From NCBI GenBank assembly GCA_958299035.1, contig CATQJL010000305.1, positions 76,414,792-76,478,791 on the forward strand: a DNA stretch of 64,000 nt, in the 5' to 3' direction. The notes beneath the pieces are model-generated. The model had not been told where the DNA came from. It made no database searches and worked only from the letters and a program-made list of their open reading frames with translations. A program made the position numbers and the translations under genes. The stretch's first letter is position 1; each line of letters begins with the position of its first letter. This document shows, piece by piece, positions 60,240 through 64,000 of the stretch. Source of the stretch: Cylicocyclus nassatus (lineage: Eukaryota > Nematoda > Chromadorea > Rhabditida > Strongylidae).

Positions 60240-61760
60240 TGTGTCGGCTTAGAACGCATTCAGGACTTTACATTTAGAAACTTCTTAATTGACTGACTTC
60301 ATATAATTTATTCATACTCAGACGATAAATCATGAAAAAAAGTATTTTATTAGATGTAAAATGTATTAATGGGTTTGATTATGAAAGACACTTATTTGTT
60401 TGGGTGATAACAGCGCATTATCGTCATAGATGCTTTGCATCTCAGCAAAAAAAATCACATCTGGAAAAATTAAGGAGTCTTTGTAAAGCGCAGTTTATGC
60501 AATGAACAAATACTGCATGATCATCATCGAAAGGAATAAAAAGGAGAGAAGAATCGCCGTAAAGTTGACCAGGAATAATATGATAGGCTGTTGTTTTTAT
60601 CTATGGTGAGCGCCGTGTAGAAAAATTTAAGGGGTAATGACATGTTATCTATCGACTCATCATTAGTTTGGTTCAATTCCTCACGGACTTCCGTTGCCAA
60701 CATTTAGATGACTCAAGAATTTTTGGGTCTATAAATACTTCATCATTTATTAAGTTCTTGTACTCAATTAGAAATTAGGTCAGCAACTAATAGGGATTAG
60801 CAGAAATTATTTGTCTTCTCTCTACTTCCTCCCTTCTATTCCCAGAGAGCTGTGGTTCCTCCAAGAATTCAATCTCTAGTCTGCGAAGCACTGGGTGTAA
60901 TTCACTCACGACCAGGAGCGCTGGCTACTTTCCAATTATCTAAGCAGCCAGTGCTTCAAATCTAGCAGAGTATTTCGACTGAAACTTTGACGAAGAAAGA
61001 AGGAGAAACTATGTGTATCTATCAAGGAATGTTTATTGTTACCGCGTATATGAAACCCAAAAAACAATGCGATGATAATTGCAAAAGCGATATTCATAGT
61101 AACATACACGATAAGGTCTAAAAATCAGGAACTGAGCTTTTCTTTGGCTGCTAAATGGTGATAGAAATGCAAATATGTCTTCCAACAACAGCTAGTCGGA
61201 ATATAGAAGAAAAACTCAAGATTTCCCGGGAAAAACGCTAAAGTTTATAAGTCGAGATCGCAAGTGGAGATTAGATGAAAGTGAGCTGCTAATCGTTTAT
61301 ACTACGGCTCAGTACCCGATCCCCCAAAAATATGTTCGTTTTGCCATTTTGTACATATCATTGGCAATCAAAGAAGGCGCATGGACCCATGTTAGATGAG
61401 AAATGTGATTGATGTAAGAACTATTAGCACGTTGAGCTATTGCTTTTCCTCTCCGAACGAGGACTATCTATCAGGGTGATCATTGGCGATATGGCCGTGT
61501 CCTTATCTGGCCCAGTTGAAGCCTCTCGTATCACTCGACTCCCGCCTCGAAATGTGGGCGAATTCTGGAATGGGAAAATATAGACAATGTAACCAAAGTA
61601 GGATAATTGTCGACAATTTTTTTAGTGGATGTGAAAGCAATTTCAGGATTCATCTTACCATTGGATTTTTCCCCTTCATAAATCATAACATTTCTTGATG
61701 AGTTGACGCAAAGGATTATAGCGAGGGAGGTTTAATTGCATGCAAAAATCATCATAACTT
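60240..61760. other. Intergenic region downstream of GH1
   Basis: An AATAAA at about 60535 is a possible but distant polyadenylation signal for GH1. No gene, RNA or repeat family was recognised in the rest. Confidence 0.5.
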
Positions 61761-62160
61761 ATAATAAAGGCTGAGGGTGTTTACGTTTTTGTGTGTGCGT
61801 GTGCGTGTCTGTCTGTCCTTACGAAATTCGTATCGTTGATCCAACGGGATCGGCGGCTGGAAGGCGGGGCTTCGAGGCATAGTCAAAGTTAAGGAAAAAT
61901 CAGAGAGCAGGCTCGCGAGAGAGACGCAAACTGCATAGCAGGTGCGAGCGGTCGCTTTCCAGCCGCCAATCCCGCTGGAGCAAAGTGTAGAGGGTGTTCC
62001 AGCCGACTTTCTGGGCCCAAGTCTTGCCTAGCGCACGCTAGCAGCACAAGGTCCACCATGCAAAAGCACAGGCGGATTCGTTGAGTGAATTTGTCAAAAG
62101 ATTGCGCGCCAAACGGATCCGGTTGGCTTCTGGTCAGCAAAATTGGGTCCGTATCACCAC
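61760..62160 (+). repeat. Interspersed repeat, same family as 46690-46970
   Basis: A GTGTGCGTGTGCGTGTCTGT tract followed by CCTTACGAAATTCGTA, then GC-rich sequence with GGGATCGGCGGCTGG near 61848 and its inverse CAGCCGCCAATCCCGC near 61959, and finally the shared CAAAAGCACAGGCGGAT and AACGGATCCG blocks. It is longer than the 46.7-kb copy. Confidence 0.65.
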
Positions 62161-62571
62161 TTTATGCAAAATCATATGTTTGACGAGAATGTGCAAGCCA
62201 TGAACCTTATTAGTCCATGAATAACGGCGTCAAAAGAATTAGTGGCGTAAACTTCCAGTTTGCCAAGATCTTACCTGAGCATTAAAGAACTTTCTTGCAA
62301 GGAGATGTAGCTCAAGGTGACTTTGTCTATATGGCGACTACTAAGCCGTAAAAACCAGAAACAAATTCATAATTGCATGTGTTCTTCTGCGAAAAGTTTC
62401 ATCTTAGAATTACTTATCTCACATGAAAAAGCTTTTGGAAGGAGTAATTGCTTACAATTCATTCGTGATAGACAGCATTGCGCGGTGAGTTTCAAAGCCA
62501 TCATTATGCGAAAACGAGTAAGTCATATCATTTGGTGGAACCAGGTGGAAGAATCCAATTGAATAATTATA

Positions 62572-63285
62572 TTAGGTTGGCTAATAAATAATTTCGTTTT
62601 GACATGCAAATTTAAAGCTTCATAACATTTCAAGTAGCAACTATTCAGCCAAGATTTTTTCGTGAGAAGATGCCTCAAGCCTCTACTTTTAAAAAGTGAA
62701 TAGTCAAGATTTTGTGTTAGCAAAAAGACAGTTATAACCTTATATGGTCAGACTTCTAAAAAATCGCTTTTTGACTTTCTAGCTTTCGTTCTCAGCCAGC
62801 AGTGAGTACACAGGCGAGTAATTTGGCGACTGGGTACATATAGTTTCTGGCTAGGCGGCGAATTACAATAGAGATTGTGACTTGCTGTTTCTGAATTTCT
62901 GCAGTCAAAATTGTGAAAAATTTCCAGTCATTTGCGCGCGAAGGTCAAATTTTGAGCATTCCAGATAAATTTGGTCATCTATGGCCATGCAAATGGTTGG
63001 AAATTCAAAAATTTGCTGTGTTGGTATAGCGAATCTACACTTTACACCTGACTTCAGTTCGTTTTTCGGAGCGTGATTTTTCGAAATTTTGAAGAAAAAA
63101 TCAGACCAATTTTCTTTCCCTCATCATTTCATTATCAGAAAAATTATTTTTGAGAAAAAGAGTTAACCTTTCGATTCTCCTTGACTTGCTCTTTCCAATG
63201 GTACTTATATGCCCACACAAAAACTGATTTGTGACAGTTCTACAAACTGCTAAAAACGACCGAACTTATTTTTTAGCCAACCTAA
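62572..63285. mobile_element. Mariner-type MITE, TTAGGTTGGCTAATAA ends
   Basis: The 714-bp element has TA on both sides. The ends are TTAGGTTGGCTAATAAATAA (left) and TTAGGTTGGCTAAAAAATAA (right, read inward). The interior has no transposase. Confidence 0.85.
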
Positions 63286-63289
63286 TAAA

Positions 63290-64000
63290 TGAATTTGATC
63301 GGACCATATCCTCCGAAATACTTATTGAAGGTTAATACTTTCTGAGTGCATAGAAGATTGGATGACTTGTGCAATTTGATGATCTATTTCAATATAAGAA
63401 AAGTTCTTCAACAAAATTTCTCGAATATCAAATGCCCGCGTGGTCCGTTACTCAGCATCGCAAATATTCCATGTGATTGTTTGAAATTTGCAGTAACGGC
63501 TAACGGCCATGTTTAATCGAGCTCCAATCGAGCTCTTATTTCTATTTCAGTGTACCTTAAGTGTTTCACTAAATAAAAATAAGTAAAAAGACAATTAATG
63601 GGATCCTGTCACGATTTCTAACCAGATAAATAAATTCGTTCTTTCACAGTTAAGAAGAACGAGTATATTTCCCGCTATTTCCTCATTAGTCCATAAGGTT
63701 ACCAATTCCTGTACTTGACTAACTTCGTGAAACCCCCTGAAAAATGAATTGCGCAAAGTTATTGAAATTTCAGCAACAGAATCACTTTCGTAGTACTTGT
63801 CATAAATCACACCGTATTATCCTCCTGCTTGAGGACGAAACCATATTTTAAACCTCAAACGATGTGTCATTATTCTTGAAAGTGTATGGGTTTGTGGAAA
63901 ACTAAGCTGAGTTATGAAAATCAAATTTTTGCGCTTTTTTGAGCACTCGCAACAAAAAGATATTCATGCTCACGATGAAGATGAAACAGATCAGCATAGG
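63290..64000. other. Right edge, nothing recognised
   Basis: A minus-strand frame of 71 codons at 63595-63810 has acceptor-like neighbours but no recognisable domain. A gene may continue beyond the window. Confidence 0.4.

Noticed and set aside
1..64000. CRISPR array, bacterial operon or viral genes
   Set aside because: No spaced direct-repeat array, no Shine-Dalgarno-led gene strings and no recognisable viral proteins; spliced genes mark the window as eukaryotic.

Overview
The window looks like nuclear DNA of a nematode, probably a rhabditid-type worm; I cannot name the species. The reasons are: protein genes split into many short exons with polypyrimidine-plus-TTTYAG acceptors; a small cluster of nematode-style seven-transmembrane (chemoreceptor-like) genes; short introns of roughly 45-60 nt mixed with introns swollen by transposons; and a very dense load of small non-autonomous DNA transposons. 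There is no operon-like packing, no rRNA or convincing tRNA, and no bacterial or viral gene. Most of the 64 kb is intron, intergenic DNA or repeat.

Layout. (1) About 1-20 kb, minus strand: a tandem segmental duplication. Unit A (about 1-7.15 kb, entering from the left edge) carries an apparently intact six-exon receptor gene (2209-5975). Unit B (about 9.4-20.1 kb) carries its paralogue (12853-18162), which is a pseudogene broken by deletions, a lost splice acceptor and a 2.45-kb insertion. The two units serve as each other's empty-site controls, so several insertions can be dated and classed directly: a hAT-type element and a TTAG-ended element in A; a Helitron, a Harbinger-type foldback, a mariner-type element and the 2.45-kb element in B. 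(2) 20-29 kb: mostly repeats, with two weak candidate gene fragments. (3) 29.2-32.9 kb, minus strand: a third, older receptor paralogue with the same exon lengths and phases, apparently intact. (4) 37.25-52.17 kb, plus strand: a BTB/POZ-domain gene whose 6.3-kb second intron holds a minisatellite foldback, two back-to-back TA-target elements (one with a decayed Tc1/mariner transposase) and two Helitron-like pieces. (5) 52.7-55.4 kb: a large near-palindrome interrupted by a Harbinger-type foldback whose empty site is kept in the other arm. (6) 55.83-60.24 kb, plus strand: a complete 11-exon glycoside hydrolase family 1 gene (493 residues) with both catalytic glutamates. (7) 60.2-64 kb: intergenic, with two repeat elements.

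The genes do not form a pathway. The receptors would act at the membrane of (probably sensory) cells, the BTB protein is probably a complex-forming adaptor, and the GH1 enzyme is probably a cytosolic beta-glycosidase. Exon boundaries were assigned by hand from reading frame, splice signals and comparison among the three receptor paralogues. No database search was run.
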